64,000 nucleotides of DNA from an uncultured Rhodospirillales bacterium (GCA_903844135.1 CAIMSN010000096.1:1-64000); one strand, 5' to 3'; shown: positions 8,900 through 17,788, numbered from the stretch's first letter. The notes: generated from the letters alone by a model not told the origin. A program made the numbers and translations.

Positions 8900-9439
8900 A
8901 TGATGCGTTCCACGTCCGCCCTGTCCGTCATCCCCGCTTTGGCCGGCTTCCTGCTCTGCGGCGCTGCCTTGCCGGCGCTGGCGGTCGGGCTGCCGACGCC
9001 GACCGGCCTGCCGGCGCAGCAGCCGGTGCCCGACGCGCATCCCTATGTGATCGGCGCCGATGCCAAGGCGCAGGTCGCGGCGGCGTTCGCCGCCGCCAAG
9101 CGCTCCGGCAAGGCGGTGCTGATCGATTTCGGCGCCAACTGGTGCCCGGATTGCCGCATGCTGAACGGCGTGCTGCAGATGCCGCAGGTGAAGCCCTGGA
9201 AGGACAGCCGGTTCGAGACGGTGATGGTCAATGTCGACCATTTCAACGTCAATATGGACATCGCCGCGCAGTACGGCGTGCACGTCAAGCAGATCCCGAC
9301 CGTGCTGGTGCTGACCCCGGACGGCAAGCTGCTCAATCCTGACGGCACGCTGACGCTCGGCAACGCGCGCACCATGAGCCCGCAGGCCGATATCGACCTG
9401 ATCGCCTCCTGGGACGCCCGCGCGCCCCAGGCGCAATAG
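8900..9439 (+). CDS. Exported thioredoxin-fold protein (WCPDC)
   Basis: Periplasmic thioredoxin-like protein of 179 residues. It starts with a signal peptide (roughly residues 1-28, ending ALPALA) and has the redox motif WCPDC (C82, C85) followed by the cis-proline loop KQIPTVLVLTPDGK, so both halves of a working active site are present. CPDC is the motif of thioredoxin_7/DUF255-like exported proteins rather than classical CGPC. GGAGAG precedes the ATG at 8900; a second ATG follows directly. It is followed after 26 nt by a small secreted protein, likely in the same transcript. Confidence 0.85.
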   Translation: MMRSTSALSVIPALAGFLLCGAALPALAVGLPTPTGLPAQQPVPDAHPYVIGADAKAQVAAAFAAAKRSGKAVLIDFGANWCPDCRMLNGVLQMPQVKPWKDSRFETVMVNVDHFNVNMDIAAQYGVHVKQIPTVLVLTPDGKLLNPDGTLTLGNARTMSPQADIDLIASWDARAPQAQ

Positions 9440-9465
9440 AGGCGGCCGGGACCACGGAGACCGCC

Positions 9466-9846
9466 ATGCACCTCAGGCTATGGATCGCGACCGCCGCGCT
9501 CTGCGTCGCCGGTGCGCAGGCCACGCGCGCGCAGGACGATAACGGCTCCGAGCGGCACAAGCTCGATATCGTTCTGGCGGTGCTGCGCGCGCATAGCAAT
9601 GCCGCCGGGAAGCCCTGTCTCGATGCGATGACCAGGGTGCACCAGACCGAGGACCAGGTCTCGGACCTGTCGAAGGAGGTGTCGAACAGCAACAAGTCCG
9701 ACAACGGTGCCGACATCGCCCGCGACGTGCTGGATTCCGACTACGAGACCGCGCAGGGCGTGTGCCGCCCGGACGCGCAGCGCGCCTGCGCCACCGATCC
9801 GAACGACAAGAGCTGCCTGGCGCTGAACCGGGCCTCAGCCCAGTAG
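9466..9846 (+). CDS. Small secreted protein of unknown function
   Basis: Unrecognised 126-residue protein with a clear signal peptide (hydrophobic to about residue 20, ending AQATRA). The mature part is polar and holds four cysteines (SGKPCLDAM-like region, GVCRPDAQRACAT, DKSCLAL), suggesting disulfides in the periplasm. Being just downstream of an exported CPDC thioredoxin-fold protein, it could be that protein's client; this is inference. Its last 12 bp overlap the convergent M3 peptidase gene. Confidence 0.65.
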   Translation: MHLRLWIATAALCVAGAQATRAQDDNGSERHKLDIVLAVLRAHSNAAGKPCLDAMTRVHQTEDQVSDLSKEVSNSNKSDNGADIARDVLDSDYETAQGVCRPDAQRACATDPNDKSCLALNRASAQ

Positions 9847-11511
9847 ATTTTCCGCCACCCGCACCACGCCTTCCAGCGCGCCGTCCTCGAACGGCGAGAC
9901 CAGGCCGGCCGATGCCACCAGGGCGGTGAACGGCGCCGAGCCGCCGAGCGCCGCCAGGTCGCGATAGCGCCACATCGCGTCGTCCGGCGCGTCGCGCGCC
10001 GCGATCCAGAACTGCATCGCGCAGCACAGCGCCAGCGTGTAGTCGATGTAGTAGAACGGCAGCCGGTAGATGTGCAGTTGCGCCTGCCAGCGCCCGCCGC
10101 CGGCCGGATGCGCCAGGTCGCCATAGTCGCGCCACGGCATATACAGCGTCTCCAGCCGGCGCCAGGTCGCGTTGCGCTCCGCCGGGCTCATCGCCGGGTT
10201 GGCGTAGATCTCGTGCTGGAAGTGATCGACGCAGACGCCGTAGGGCAGGAAGGCGAGCGAGCCGATCAGGTGCATGCGGCGGAACCGGTCCGCCGCCGCG
10301 TCGCCGACCATCAGCGCCATCTGCGGATAGGTCAGGAACTCGAGCGCCATCGAGTTGATCTCCGCCGCCTCCATGGTCGGCCACAGCACGTCGATCCCCG
10401 GCAGGTCGCGGCTCTTCCAGTTCTGGAAGGCGTGGCCCATCTCGTGGGTGAAGACGTTGATGTCGCCGTGGGTGCCGTTGAAGTTGGCGAAGATGAACGG
10501 CACCCCCTCGGTCGGGAACGAGGTGCAGAAGCCGCCGCCGGCCTTGCCCGGGCGGTTCTTCAGATCCATGAACCCGCCGTCGGACATCATGCGATAGAAC
10601 GCGCCCATCTCCGGATCGAGCCGGTCGAACATGGTGCGGGCCTGGGCGACTAGGAAATCATGGTCTCCGGCCGGTTTCGGATTGCCGGCCGGGTCGATCA
10701 GGTTCTCGTCCCACGACCGCAGCCGGTCCCAGCCCTGGGCGGCGCGACGCTGTTCCAGCAGCCGGCCGACCAGCGGAACCACATGCTGCACCACCTGCGC
10801 GCGGAACCGCGCCACCTGCTCCGGGCCGTAATCGACGCGCCGCATGCGCCGGTAGGCCAGCGTCGTGTAGCTCGGATCGCCGAGCTTGCGGGCCATGCCG
10901 TGACGCAGTGCGACCAGCTGGTCGTAGATCTCGTCGAGCGCGCCGGCATTTTCGGCGAAGAACGCCCAGCGCGCCTGCTCCGCCTCGTGCCGCAAGGCGC
11001 GATCCAGCGACTCGCCGAACGGCGCGAGGCCGGACAGGTTGGTGGTCTCGCCGCGCACGGTGATCCTGGCAGACGCCAGCAGCTCGGTGTAGCGGGCGCA
11101 GAGCTTCGCCTCGGCTTCGAGATCGGCGGCGATCGCCGGATCGAAGGTGGTGACGTCGTTTTCCCACAGGCGGATCACGTGCGCGCCGACCGCGCGCTCC
11201 AGCGCCTCGCGCTCCGGCAGTGCCAGCAGGCGTCGCTTGATCCGCGTGTCGTGGTCGGTAGCTTCGGGGCCGAGCGCGTCGGCGTAGTCGCGCTCGGCGC
11301 GCGCCGTCTCGCTGGTGGTGTCGCGGGAGAAGGCGAGCTGCACCAGCGCCGACCAGCTATCGTAGCGGCGCCGTTCCTGGTCCCAGGCGGACAGCGCCGC
11401 GTCGAGCGCACCCTGGTCCAGTAGCGCGGCGATCGCGGCATAGGAAGCAGCCAGGCTGTCGCGGGTCGGCCGGTCGGCACGGATCTCGGAAAATCTCGGC
11501 ATGTGGGTCAT
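9835..11511 (-). CDS. pepF: M3-family oligoendopeptidase
   Basis: Cytoplasmic zinc metallopeptidase of the M3 (PepF/oligopeptidase F) family, 558 residues. The zinc motif HEMGH is at residues 356-360 with the downstream glutamate region MEAAEINSMALEF about 30 residues later, as the family requires. The C-terminal YRLPFYYIDYTLALCCAMQFW segment is also typical. It would trim short peptides. The gene stands alone, divergent from the DeoR regulator and convergent, with a 12-bp overlap, to the small secreted protein. Confidence 0.92.
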   Translation of the reverse strand: MTHMPRFSEIRADRPTRDSLAASYAAIAALLDQGALDAALSAWDQERRRYDSWSALVQLAFSRDTTSETARAERDYADALGPEATDHDTRIKRRLLALPEREALERAVGAHVIRLWENDVTTFDPAIAADLEAEAKLCARYTELLASARITVRGETTNLSGLAPFGESLDRALRHEAEQARWAFFAENAGALDEIYDQLVALRHGMARKLGDPSYTTLAYRRMRRVDYGPEQVARFRAQVVQHVVPLVGRLLEQRRAAQGWDRLRSWDENLIDPAGNPKPAGDHDFLVAQARTMFDRLDPEMGAFYRMMSDGGFMDLKNRPGKAGGGFCTSFPTEGVPFIFANFNGTHGDINVFTHEMGHAFQNWKSRDLPGIDVLWPTMEAAEINSMALEFLTYPQMALMVGDAAADRFRRMHLIGSLAFLPYGVCVDHFQHEIYANPAMSPAERNATWRRLETLYMPWRDYGDLAHPAGGGRWQAQLHIYRLPFYYIDYTLALCCAMQFWIAARDAPDDAMWRYRDLAALGGSAPFTALVASAGLVSPFEDGALEGVVRVAENLLG

Positions 11512-11558
11512 GCGGCCATGTCACCACGAAGCGGTGCCGGCGCCAACCGGCCAGGGAT

Positions 11559-11574
11559 TGCACGTTTATGCACG
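11559..11574. promoter_or_regulatory. TGCACG direct repeat in divergent promoter region
   Basis: Two TGCACG boxes one helical turn apart (11559 and 11569) sit between pepF and the DeoR gene, separated by TTTA. They could be a regulator site, possibly for the adjacent DeoR protein itself, but the repeat is short and this is a weak call. Confidence 0.25.
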
Positions 11575-11612
11575 ATGGTGTCTGTTAATGCCGGTTTTAT
11601 CAGGTGGCGCGA

Positions 11613-12407
11613 ATGGAAGCGACGAGTCTGCGGATGCCGGACGAGCGGCAGGACCGGATCCTCGATCGCCTGCGTCGCGGCGGGCGGGTGCTGGCCTCGG
11701 AGCTCGCGATCCAGTTCGGCATTTCCGAGGACACCGCCAGGCGCGACCTGCGCGCCCTGGCCGCCGCCGGCCTGTGCCGGCGGGTCTATGGCGGCGCGCT
11801 GCCGCTCTCCCCCGCCGGCGGCCCGATCGCGCAGCGCGAGGGCGAGCAGATCGCGCGCAAGGCGGCGCTCGGCCGCGCCGCCGCCGCCCTGGTCGCTGAC
11901 GTGATGCCAGCGGACGGGCTGCTGTTCCTCGATGCCGGGTCGACCAACCTGGCAGTCGCAAGCGCCTTGCCGCAGACGCTTGCCATCACCGTGGCGACCA
12001 ATGCGCCGCAGGTGGCGGTGGCGCTGGCCGCGAACCGCGCGATCGACGTGATCATGATCGGCGGCAGCGTCAATCGTCGCTGTGGCGCAGCCCTCGGCAC
12101 GCGCGCGCTGCGCGATCTGGCCGGCATGCGGATCGATCTGGCGCTGCTCGGCGCCTGCGCCGCGGATGCCGGCGCGGGCATCGCCGCGTTCGATCCCGAC
12201 GACGCCGATTTCAAGCGCGCGGTGGCGCGGGCCGCATCGATGGTCGCGACCGTCGCGCTCACCGACAAGCTCGGCACCGCCGCGCCGTTCCGGGTGATCG
12301 ACGCCGCCCGGCTCGGCCATCTGGTGGTCGAGGCGGATGCGCCGGACGCGCTGGTGGCGCCGTTCCGCGCCTGCGGCGTCGCGACGCACCGGGCCGACGC
12401 GCCATGA
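11613..12407 (+). CDS. DeoR-family transcriptional regulator
   Basis: Sugar-responsive repressor. The N-terminus is a DeoR winged helix-turn-helix (RQDRILDRLRRGGRV, ISEDTARRDLRAL, CRRVYGGAL), followed by a DeoR C-terminal sensor domain with FLDAGSTNLAVA, which binds phosphorylated effectors in the family. I prefer the ATG at 11613, which has AGGTGG upstream, over the in-frame GTG at 11604. The gene overlaps the MFS transporter by 4 nt, so the regulator most likely controls or senses the substrate of that transporter. Confidence 0.88.
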   Translation: MEATSLRMPDERQDRILDRLRRGGRVLASELAIQFGISEDTARRDLRALAAAGLCRRVYGGALPLSPAGGPIAQREGEQIARKAALGRAAAALVADVMPADGLLFLDAGSTNLAVASALPQTLAITVATNAPQVAVALAANRAIDVIMIGGSVNRRCGAALGTRALRDLAGMRIDLALLGACAADAGAGIAAFDPDDADFKRAVARAASMVATVALTDKLGTAAPFRVIDAARLGHLVVEADAPDALVAPFRACGVATHRADAP

Positions 12408-13552
12408 GTGCCGTGAGCGCCGCGTCGCCGCGCGCGGCGCCTGGCCGTGCCGAGCAGCGCGCGACCCGGATCGTGTTCTTCATCACCGGGTTCGGCAGCG
12501 CCACCTGGGCGGCGCTGGTGCCGTTCGCCAAGCTGCGCGCCGGGATCGACGATGGCGCGCTCGGGCTGCTGCTGCTGTGTCTGGGCATCGGCTCGATCCT
12601 GACCATGCCGCTGGCCGGTGCGCTGGCCGCGCGCCATGGCTGTCGCGCGGTGATGGTGGTGGCCGCGCTGGTGGTCGCGGCGTCACTGCCCTGTCTCGCC
12701 ATCCTGTCGCGCCTGCCGCTGCTGGTGGCGGCGCTGATGCTGTTCGGCGCAGGGATCGGCGCGCTCGACGTGGCGATGAACATCCAGGCGATCATCGTCG
12801 AGCGGGCCAGCGGGCGGTCGATGATGTCGGGCTTCCACGGCCTGTTCAGCCTGGGCGGCATCGTCGGCGCCGCGGGAATGGCGGCGCTGCTGGCGACCGG
12901 CCTGTCGCCGGCGACCGCGAGTCTGTGCGTGTCGCTGGTGGTGCTGGTGGCGCTGGCCGCCGCCGCGGGACGCTGGCTGCCGTATGGCGCCCGCACCGAC
13001 GGGCCGGCCTTCGCGATCCCGCGCGGGATCGTGCTGTTCATCGGCGCGCTGTGCTTCGTGATGTTTCTTGCGGAAGGTGCGGTGCTGGATTGGAGCGCGG
13101 TGTTCCTGTCCGGAGCCAGGCGCATGCCGGCCAGCGCGGCCGGGCTGGGTTACGCGGCCTTCGCCACCACCATGACGATCGGCCGGCTTGCAGGCGACCG
13201 GATCGTCGATCGTCTCGGGCGCCACCGCGTGGTGCTGTTCGGAGGGTCGTGCGCGGCGGCGGGCTTCCTGGTCACGATCCTGGTGCCGTCCTGGGAGATC
13301 GACCTGCTCGGCTACGCGCTGGTCGGACTCGGCTGCGCCAACATCGTTCCGGTGCTGTTCAACGCCGCCGGCCGGCAGCGCGCCATGCCGGAAAACGTCG
13401 CGGTTCCGGCGATCACCACGCTCGGCTATGCCGGCATCCTGGCCGGGCCGGCCGGGATCGGCCTGATCGCCAACATGGCCGGGCTGCCTGCGGCGTTCCT
13501 GATCCTGGCGGCGATGCTGCTCGGCGTGTCGGCGAGCTTCCGGCTGCTCTGA
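12404..13552 (+). CDS. MFS transporter
   Basis: Twelve-helix major facilitator protein of 382 residues, YbjJ/fucose-permease-like in pattern: the loop GALAARHGCRAVM after helix 2, MSGFHGLFSLGGIVGA, and AGDRIVDRLGRHRVV at the 6-7 to 8-9 repeat. Substrate unknown; coupling (ATGA overlap) to the DeoR regulator suggests a sugar or sugar-derivative. It ends 21 nt before the stop of the convergent RlmM-like gene. Confidence 0.86.
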   Translation: MSAVSAASPRAAPGRAEQRATRIVFFITGFGSATWAALVPFAKLRAGIDDGALGLLLLCLGIGSILTMPLAGALAARHGCRAVMVVAALVVAASLPCLAILSRLPLLVAALMLFGAGIGALDVAMNIQAIIVERASGRSMMSGFHGLFSLGGIVGAAGMAALLATGLSPATASLCVSLVVLVALAAAAGRWLPYGARTDGPAFAIPRGIVLFIGALCFVMFLAEGAVLDWSAVFLSGARRMPASAAGLGYAAFATTMTIGRLAGDRIVDRLGRHRVVLFGGSCAAAGFLVTILVPSWEIDLLGYALVGLGCANIVPVLFNAAGRQRAMPENVAVPAITTLGYAGILAGPAGIGLIANMAGLPAAFLILAAMLLGVSASFRLL

Positions 13553-13573
13553 GCCGCGGAGCCCGTCGCGGGA

Positions 13574-14530
13574 TCAGGGCCGGCGCCAGACGAACGTCAG
13601 CTCGTGCTTGTTGTGCGCGAGATGCAGCACGGTCGCGCCAGGGATCGCGGCGAAGGCGTCGGCGGCGTCGTGGTCGGTGGGGTCCTGGAACTTGAGGGTG
13701 CAGACGATTCGTGCGGCTTGGCCGGACTCGATCCAGCGCCGGACCAGCGCCAGCAGGCGCGCCGGGTAGGCGATGATGTCGCTGAACAGCCAGTCCACCT
13801 TCGGTTCGAGGGTCGGGTCCAGCGCGAAGGCGCTCTCCTGGCGGAACCGCACGCAAGACATGGCGGCGACCTTCGGGTCAAGCGGCGCGCGGTCGATCGC
13901 CGTGACCTGCGCGCCCAGAGCGGCGATCGCCCAGCTCCAGCCGCCCGGGCTGGCGCCGAGATCGAGGCAGCGTTCGCCGGCGCGCGGCCAGGCGCCGAGA
14001 CGCGCGCAGGCCTCCCACAGCTTGAGATAGGCGCGGCTCGGCGGCCCGGTCCGATCCTCGACGAAGCGGGCCTGACCGTTCGGGAACGGGCTGGTCTTGG
14101 TGGTGCTGAGCAGCAGCCGGTCCGGCGCCAGCAGGGTCCAGGCGCCGAGCGGAGCGCCGGGCGCCGCGGCCGGAAACACCAGCGGCGCGGCCTTCACCGG
14201 CGGCAGCCGTTCGGCGATCAGCGCCGAGCGGCGATGATGCAGCAGCGGCAGGTGGCTCCAGTTGCGCTGCCGGTCGCGCAGCGCCTGCGCGGCGGCGGCG
14301 ATCGAGCCGATCTCCAGAATTTCCGGCGCGGTCCAGCGATCCAGCGCCCAATGCGCCGACACCGGTGGCTCCGGCGACAGCGCCAGGCGGCCATGCCAGG
14401 CGGCGATGGTCGCGCCGCGGCGCGCCAGCTCCTCGGCCAGCACCGTCTCGTTGCCCTCGGAGGCGAGATAGGCGGCGCCCACGGCATGGCCGGACCACCC
14501 CGGGTGGTCGCTGGTCGGGTTCGGCGTCAC
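13574..14530 (-). CDS. rlmM: RlmM-like FtsJ-type rRNA 2'-O-methyltransferase
   Basis: SAM-dependent RNA methyltransferase (COG2933 type), 318 residues. The C-terminal half is an FtsJ fold with the SAM loop CLDLGASPGGWSWA and the KDKE-type residues (K in RAYLKLWEA, D in DWLFSDII, K in VCTLKFQDP, E in HELTFVW). E. coli RlmM methylates C2498 of 23S rRNA; the same target here is inferred. The GTG start at 14530 overlaps the DUF423 gene stop (GTGA); the frame stays open much further upstream but only as a shadow of that gene. The ygdD-rlmM pairing is the same as in E. coli. Confidence 0.82.
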   Translation of the reverse strand: MTPNPTSDHPGWSGHAVGAAYLASEGNETVLAEELARRGATIAAWHGRLALSPEPPVSAHWALDRWTAPEILEIGSIAAAAQALRDRQRNWSHLPLLHHRRSALIAERLPPVKAAPLVFPAAAPGAPLGAWTLLAPDRLLLSTTKTSPFPNGQARFVEDRTGPPSRAYLKLWEACARLGAWPRAGERCLDLGASPGGWSWAIAALGAQVTAIDRAPLDPKVAAMSCVRFRQESAFALDPTLEPKVDWLFSDIIAYPARLLALVRRWIESGQAARIVCTLKFQDPTDHDAADAFAAIPGATVLHLAHNKHELTFVWRRP

Positions 14531-14949
14531 CTGGCGCGCGGCCGCGCGCAGCCGATCGCCAGCAGCAGCCAGCCCAGCATCAGGATCGAGCCGCCGGCGG
14601 GCGCCAGATGCAAAACCGGCGCCGGCAGGGCAGCCGGCCCGAGAAAGGCCAGCGCATAGAGCCCGGAGCAGAAGCAGCCGATACCCAGCAGGAAGGCCAG
14701 GCTCGACAGACGCAGCAGCGTCCCCGGCCGCCGCTCCAGCAGCAGGCCGCAGGCCAGCAGCGCCGGCACGTGCCATCCCTGCATCTGCACCGCGGTTCGC
14801 AGCAAGTCGCGTCCGTCCGGGGCGAGCAGGCGATCCGGCAGATGCGCCGCGAGCGCGCCCATCGCCACCGTCAGCAGGCCGAGCAGCGCGCCGCAGGCGA
14901 GGATCGCGCCGGGCCAGCGTTCCGGCCTTGTCCGGGTCGGGAGAGTCAT
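14527..14949 (-). CDS. DUF423 membrane protein (YgdD family)
   Basis: Small integral membrane protein of 140 residues with about four hydrophobic segments and the family signature MGALAAH near the N-terminus and LAPAGGSILMLGWLLL at the C-terminus. Function unknown in all bacteria. The ATG at 14949 starts at MTLPTRTRPERW; its stop overlaps the rlmM-like start by 4 nt. It is divergent from pip with about 100 bp between them. Confidence 0.85.
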   Translation of the reverse strand: MTLPTRTRPERWPGAILACGALLGLLTVAMGALAAHLPDRLLAPDGRDLLRTAVQMQGWHVPALLACGLLLERRPGTLLRLSSLAFLLGIGCFCSGLYALAFLGPAALPAPVLHLAPAGGSILMLGWLLLAIGCARPRAR

Positions 14950-15050
14950 GATGCGGCTCTGTAGCGCACCCGCCGCGCTTCGCGAAACCGCCGCTGTTCC
15001 GCCGCTCTTCCGCCCCTGGCAGCGCGGATCGCGGCTTGTCATAGTGCGGC

Positions 15051-16025
15051 ATGGCACGCGGCGACCTGTTTCCGGAAATCGAACCCTTCGCCGCCGGCTA
15101 CCTCCCGCTCGAGGAAGCGGTTCGTGCCGGGCCGGGGAGCGACGCCGCGCATCTGATGTATTGGGAGCAGGCCGGAAACAAGTCCGGACAGCCGATCCTG
15201 TTCCTGCATGGCGGGCCCGGTGCCGGCGCCGGCACGGTGCACCGGCGTTTCTTCGATCCCGAGCACTGGCGGATCGTGATCTTCGACCAGCGCGGTGCCG
15301 GACGCTCCAAGCCGCAGGGCAGCCTGCGCGCCAACGACACCCCGTCCCTGGTCGCCGACATCGAGCGTCTGCGGACCTCGCTCGACATCGAGAGCTGGGT
15401 GCTGTTCGGCGGCTCCTGGGGTTCGACCCTGGCGCTGTCCTATGCGCAGGCGCATCCGGAGCGGGTCGCCGGCATGGTGTTGCGGGGCATCTTCCTCGGC
15501 CGCACGCTGGAGCTCGACTGGTTCCTCTACGGGCTGCGGACGGTGTTTCCCGACGCCCATGCCGCTTTCGCCGGCCATGTGCCGGAATCGGAGCGCGGCG
15601 ACCTGCTGGGTGCCTACCTGGTCAGGCTGCTGGACCCCGACCCGGCGGTGCATGTGCCAGCCTCGCGCGCCTGGTCCTGCTACGAGGGCACCTGCTCGAC
15701 CCTGCTGCCGGTCGGCAACGCGGTGGCGAATTTCGCGCGCGACCGGGCGGCGCTCGGGCTGGCCAGGATCGAGGCGCATTACTTCCGCAACCGGCTGTTC
15801 CTGCCGCCGGAGGGGCTGCTGGCCGGCATGCACCGGATCGCCCATCTTCCCGGCGAGATCGTGCAGGGCCGCTACGACATGGTCTGCCCGACCCGCAGCG
15901 CGTTCGACCTGGCGGCCGCCTGGCCGGGCGCCACCCTGACCATCGTGCCCGATGCGGGTCATTCCGCGCTGGAGCCCGGCACCAGACGCGCGCTGATCGC
16001 GGCGGTCGAGCGGCAGCGAGCCTGA
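15051..16025 (+). CDS. pip: Proline iminopeptidase
   Basis: Alpha/beta-hydrolase (peptidase S33) that removes N-terminal proline from peptides; 324 residues, normal length. Seen: oxyanion loop HGGPGAG (53-59), nucleophile GGSWGS (Ser122), acid in GRYDMVCPT and His in DAGHSALEP. Cytoplasmic, no signal peptide. The last codons (VERQRA, stop) are the first copy of a 25-bp tandem repeat that continues past the gene, so the C-terminal six residues are written by the repeat. Confidence 0.94.
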   Translation: MARGDLFPEIEPFAAGYLPLEEAVRAGPGSDAAHLMYWEQAGNKSGQPILFLHGGPGAGAGTVHRRFFDPEHWRIVIFDQRGAGRSKPQGSLRANDTPSLVADIERLRTSLDIESWVLFGGSWGSTLALSYAQAHPERVAGMVLRGIFLGRTLELDWFLYGLRTVFPDAHAAFAGHVPESERGDLLGAYLVRLLDPDPAVHVPASRAWSCYEGTCSTLLPVGNAVANFARDRAALGLARIEAHYFRNRLFLPPEGLLAGMHRIAHLPGEIVQGRYDMVCPTRSAFDLAAAWPGATLTIVPDAGHSALEPGTRRALIAAVERQRA

Positions 16026-16111
16026 GGCGGTCGAGCGGCAGCGAGCCTGAGGCGGTCGAGCGGCAGCGAGCCTGAGGCGATCAGCGGCAGCGAGCCTGAG
16101 GCGATCAGCGG
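16002..16111. repeat. 25-bp tandem repeat at the end of pip
   Basis: Three copies of GCGGTCGAGCGGCAGCGAGC followed by CTGAG start at 16002, 16027 and 16052, then a 24-bp variant with GCGATCAGCGGCAGCGAGC at 16077 and a partial fifth copy. The pip stop codon falls inside the first copy, so copy number can change without altering the protein. The unit also contains a stop in phase. Confidence 0.9.
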
Positions 16112-16250
16112 GCGCGAGGGCCGGAACGGACAAAAAACACCGTCGGTGCAACGAACGAGTCCGTCGCGGGTGCGTTGCACGGCCGAACCAGACCAGACGG
16201 CCAGCCGGATGGTGTGTCCGCGCGGCCAGTCACCTCTGCAAGGAAACTCC

Positions 16251-16826
16251 ATGAACCGTTATGCAAACTGGGCCTTCGCCCTCGCCGTCCTCCCGGTCGC
16301 GGCCTGCGCCGACAACACCCCGGCGCCGGCCCCGATGGCCCCGCCGGCACCGCCGCCGATGGCCGCCGCCGACGCGAGCTTCGTGACCTCCGCCGCCCAG
16401 GGCGGCATGACCGAGATCCAGGAGGCGCAGCTCGCGCTGAGCATGGCGCACAGCCCGAAGGTCAAGGCCTACGCCAACCGCATGGTCAGCGACCACACCA
16501 TGGCCGACGACCAGCTCAAGCAGATCGTCAGCACCAAGGGCGTGACCCTTCCCGCCGGCGTGAGCGACGCGCAGACCCAGGAAATCGCCGCGCTGAAGGC
16601 CGACACCGGCCGCAAGTTCGATCGCGACTACATCGCCGACCAGATCAGCGGCCACCAGGCGATGCTGACCCTGTTCCAGACCGAGGCGAGCAGCGGCACC
16701 GACGCCGACGTGAAGAAGTTCGCCGCCGACACCCTGCCGACGGTGCAGAGCCATCTCGACCAGGCGCAGAAGATGGTCGCGCACGCGCAGAAGCACATGC
16801 GCATGCACCACAAGTCCGCGAGCTGA
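16251..16826 (+). CDS. DUF4142 lipoprotein
   Basis: Exported lipoprotein of 191 residues: lipobox VAAC with Cys19, a proline-rich linker (PAPAPMAPPAPPPMAA) and then the helical DUF4142 domain (ferritin-like predicted bundle) with SPKVKAYANRMVSDH and SHLDQAQKMVAHAQKH. The C-terminus is histidine- and methionine-rich. Function unknown; DUF4142 proteins are common stress-related envelope proteins in alphaproteobacteria. AAGGAA precedes the ATG. A strong terminator follows 22 nt after the stop. Confidence 0.85.
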   Translation: MNRYANWAFALAVLPVAACADNTPAPAPMAPPAPPPMAAADASFVTSAAQGGMTEIQEAQLALSMAHSPKVKAYANRMVSDHTMADDQLKQIVSTKGVTLPAGVSDAQTQEIAALKADTGRKFDRDYIADQISGHQAMLTLFQTEASSGTDADVKKFAADTLPTVQSHLDQAQKMVAHAQKHMRMHHKSAS

Positions 16827-16848
16827 CCTTCTCCTGACCGCCGCGGCG

Positions 16849-16885
16849 CACCGCCCATGCTCCGGCATGGGCGGTGTCGTCGTTT
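16849..16885 (+). terminator. Rho-independent terminator after the DUF4142 gene
   Basis: Perfect 12-bp stem CACCGCCCATGC / GCATGGGCGGTG with a TCCG loop, followed by TCGTCGTTTT. It separates the lipoprotein gene from the ABM monooxygenase gene. Confidence 0.9.
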
Positions 16886-16906
16886 TCAGCACAGGGAGGT
16901 GCGATC

Positions 16907-17227
16907 ATGTTCATCGCGATGAACCGGTTCCGCGTGGTGCCGGGTTCCGAGGAGGCGTTCGAGCGCATGTGGCTCGATCGCGACGTCTATCTGCGCAGCG
17001 TGCCTGGGTTCGAGGCGTTCCACATGCTGCGCGGGCCGGCGCACGAGGACCATGTGCTGTATTCGTCGCACACCGTCTGGTCGTCGAAGGCGGATTTCGA
17101 GGCCTGGACCAGGTCCGAGCAGTTCCGCGCCGCGCACAGCCGGGCCGGCGACACCAGCCGCCGGGCGATGTATCTCGGCGGCCCGCAGTTCGAGGGATTC
17201 GACGTCATCCAGACCATCGAGGCCTGA
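16907..17227 (+). CDS. ABM-domain monooxygenase (HmoA/IsdG-like)
   Basis: Small 106-residue antibiotic-biosynthesis-monooxygenase-fold protein. MNRFRVVPGSEEAFERMW, the GFEAFHMLRGP strand and the HTVWSSKADFEAWTRSEQF helix match heme-degrading monooxygenases of the HmoA/IsdG group, including the conserved Trp in the last helix. It may release iron from heme, though many ABM proteins do other oxidations. GGGAGG precedes the ATG. It lies 3 nt upstream of the cobalamin adenosyltransferase gene, so the two are cotranscribed, both dealing with tetrapyrroles. Confidence 0.8.
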   Translation: MFIAMNRFRVVPGSEEAFERMWLDRDVYLRSVPGFEAFHMLRGPAHEDHVLYSSHTVWSSKADFEAWTRSEQFRAAHSRAGDTSRRAMYLGGPQFEGFDVIQTIEA

Positions 17228-17230
17228 GCG

Positions 17231-17788
17231 ATGCCGATCAGGATCGACCAGGTCGTCACCCGCACCGGCGATGACGGCCGCACCAGCCTGGGCGACGGCA
17301 CCAGGCTGGCCAAGGACGCGCTCCGGGTCGAGGCCTACGGCACGGTCGACGAGGCGAACGCGGCGATCGGGCTGCTCAGGCTGCAGGTGGCCGGCGATCC
17401 GCACCTCGACGCCTCGCTGCGTCGTATCCAGAACGGGCTGTTCGATATCGGCGGCGATCTCTGCGTGCCTGGGGTCGGCGGCGGAAGCCTCCGGATCGGC
17501 GATTCGCTGCTCTCGTTCCTCGAGGCCGAGATCGTCGCGCTCGGCGCATCGCAACTGCCGCTGGACAGTTTCGTGCTGCCGGGCGGCAGCCCGGCCGCGG
17601 CGCATGCGCACATGGTCCGCACCATCGTGCGGCGCGCCGAACGCCGCGTTGTCACGCTGGCGGCGTCGGAGGCGGTCAATCCGCTGGTGATCCGCACCCT
17701 GAACCGGCTGTCCGACTACGCCTTCGTGCTGGCCCGGCACCTCAACGACGACGGCCGCGACGACCTGCTGTGGGAGCGCGGCGCCTAG
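17231..17788 (+). CDS. PduO-type cob(I)alamin adenosyltransferase
   Basis: Transfers the adenosyl group of ATP to cob(I)alamin, making coenzyme B12. 185 residues; N-terminal TRTGDDGRTSLGDGTR is the PduO ATP-binding motif, followed by VDEANAAIGLLR and C-terminal VRRAERRVV and NRLSDYAFVLAR, which form the trimer's active site. Convergent with cobA, which makes the precorrin-2 branch of the same pathway; the two are separated by inverted repeats, the first of which begins at the last base of this stop codon. Confidence 0.93.
   Translation: MPIRIDQVVTRTGDDGRTSLGDGTRLAKDALRVEAYGTVDEANAAIGLLRLQVAGDPHLDASLRRIQNGLFDIGGDLCVPGVGGGSLRIGDSLLSFLEAEIVALGASQLPLDSFVLPGGSPAAAHAHMVRTIVRRAERRVVTLAASEAVNPLVIRTLNRLSDYAFVLARHLNDDGRDDLLWERGA

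Noticed and set aside
13574-15052. A longer form of the RlmM-like protein starting at 15052
   Set aside because: The extra N-terminal part is the out-of-frame shadow of the DUF423 gene; the GTG at 14530 with a GTGA overlap explains both genes.
16002-16111. CRISPR array
   Set aside because: Units are directly adjacent with no spacers; same for 27749..27812.
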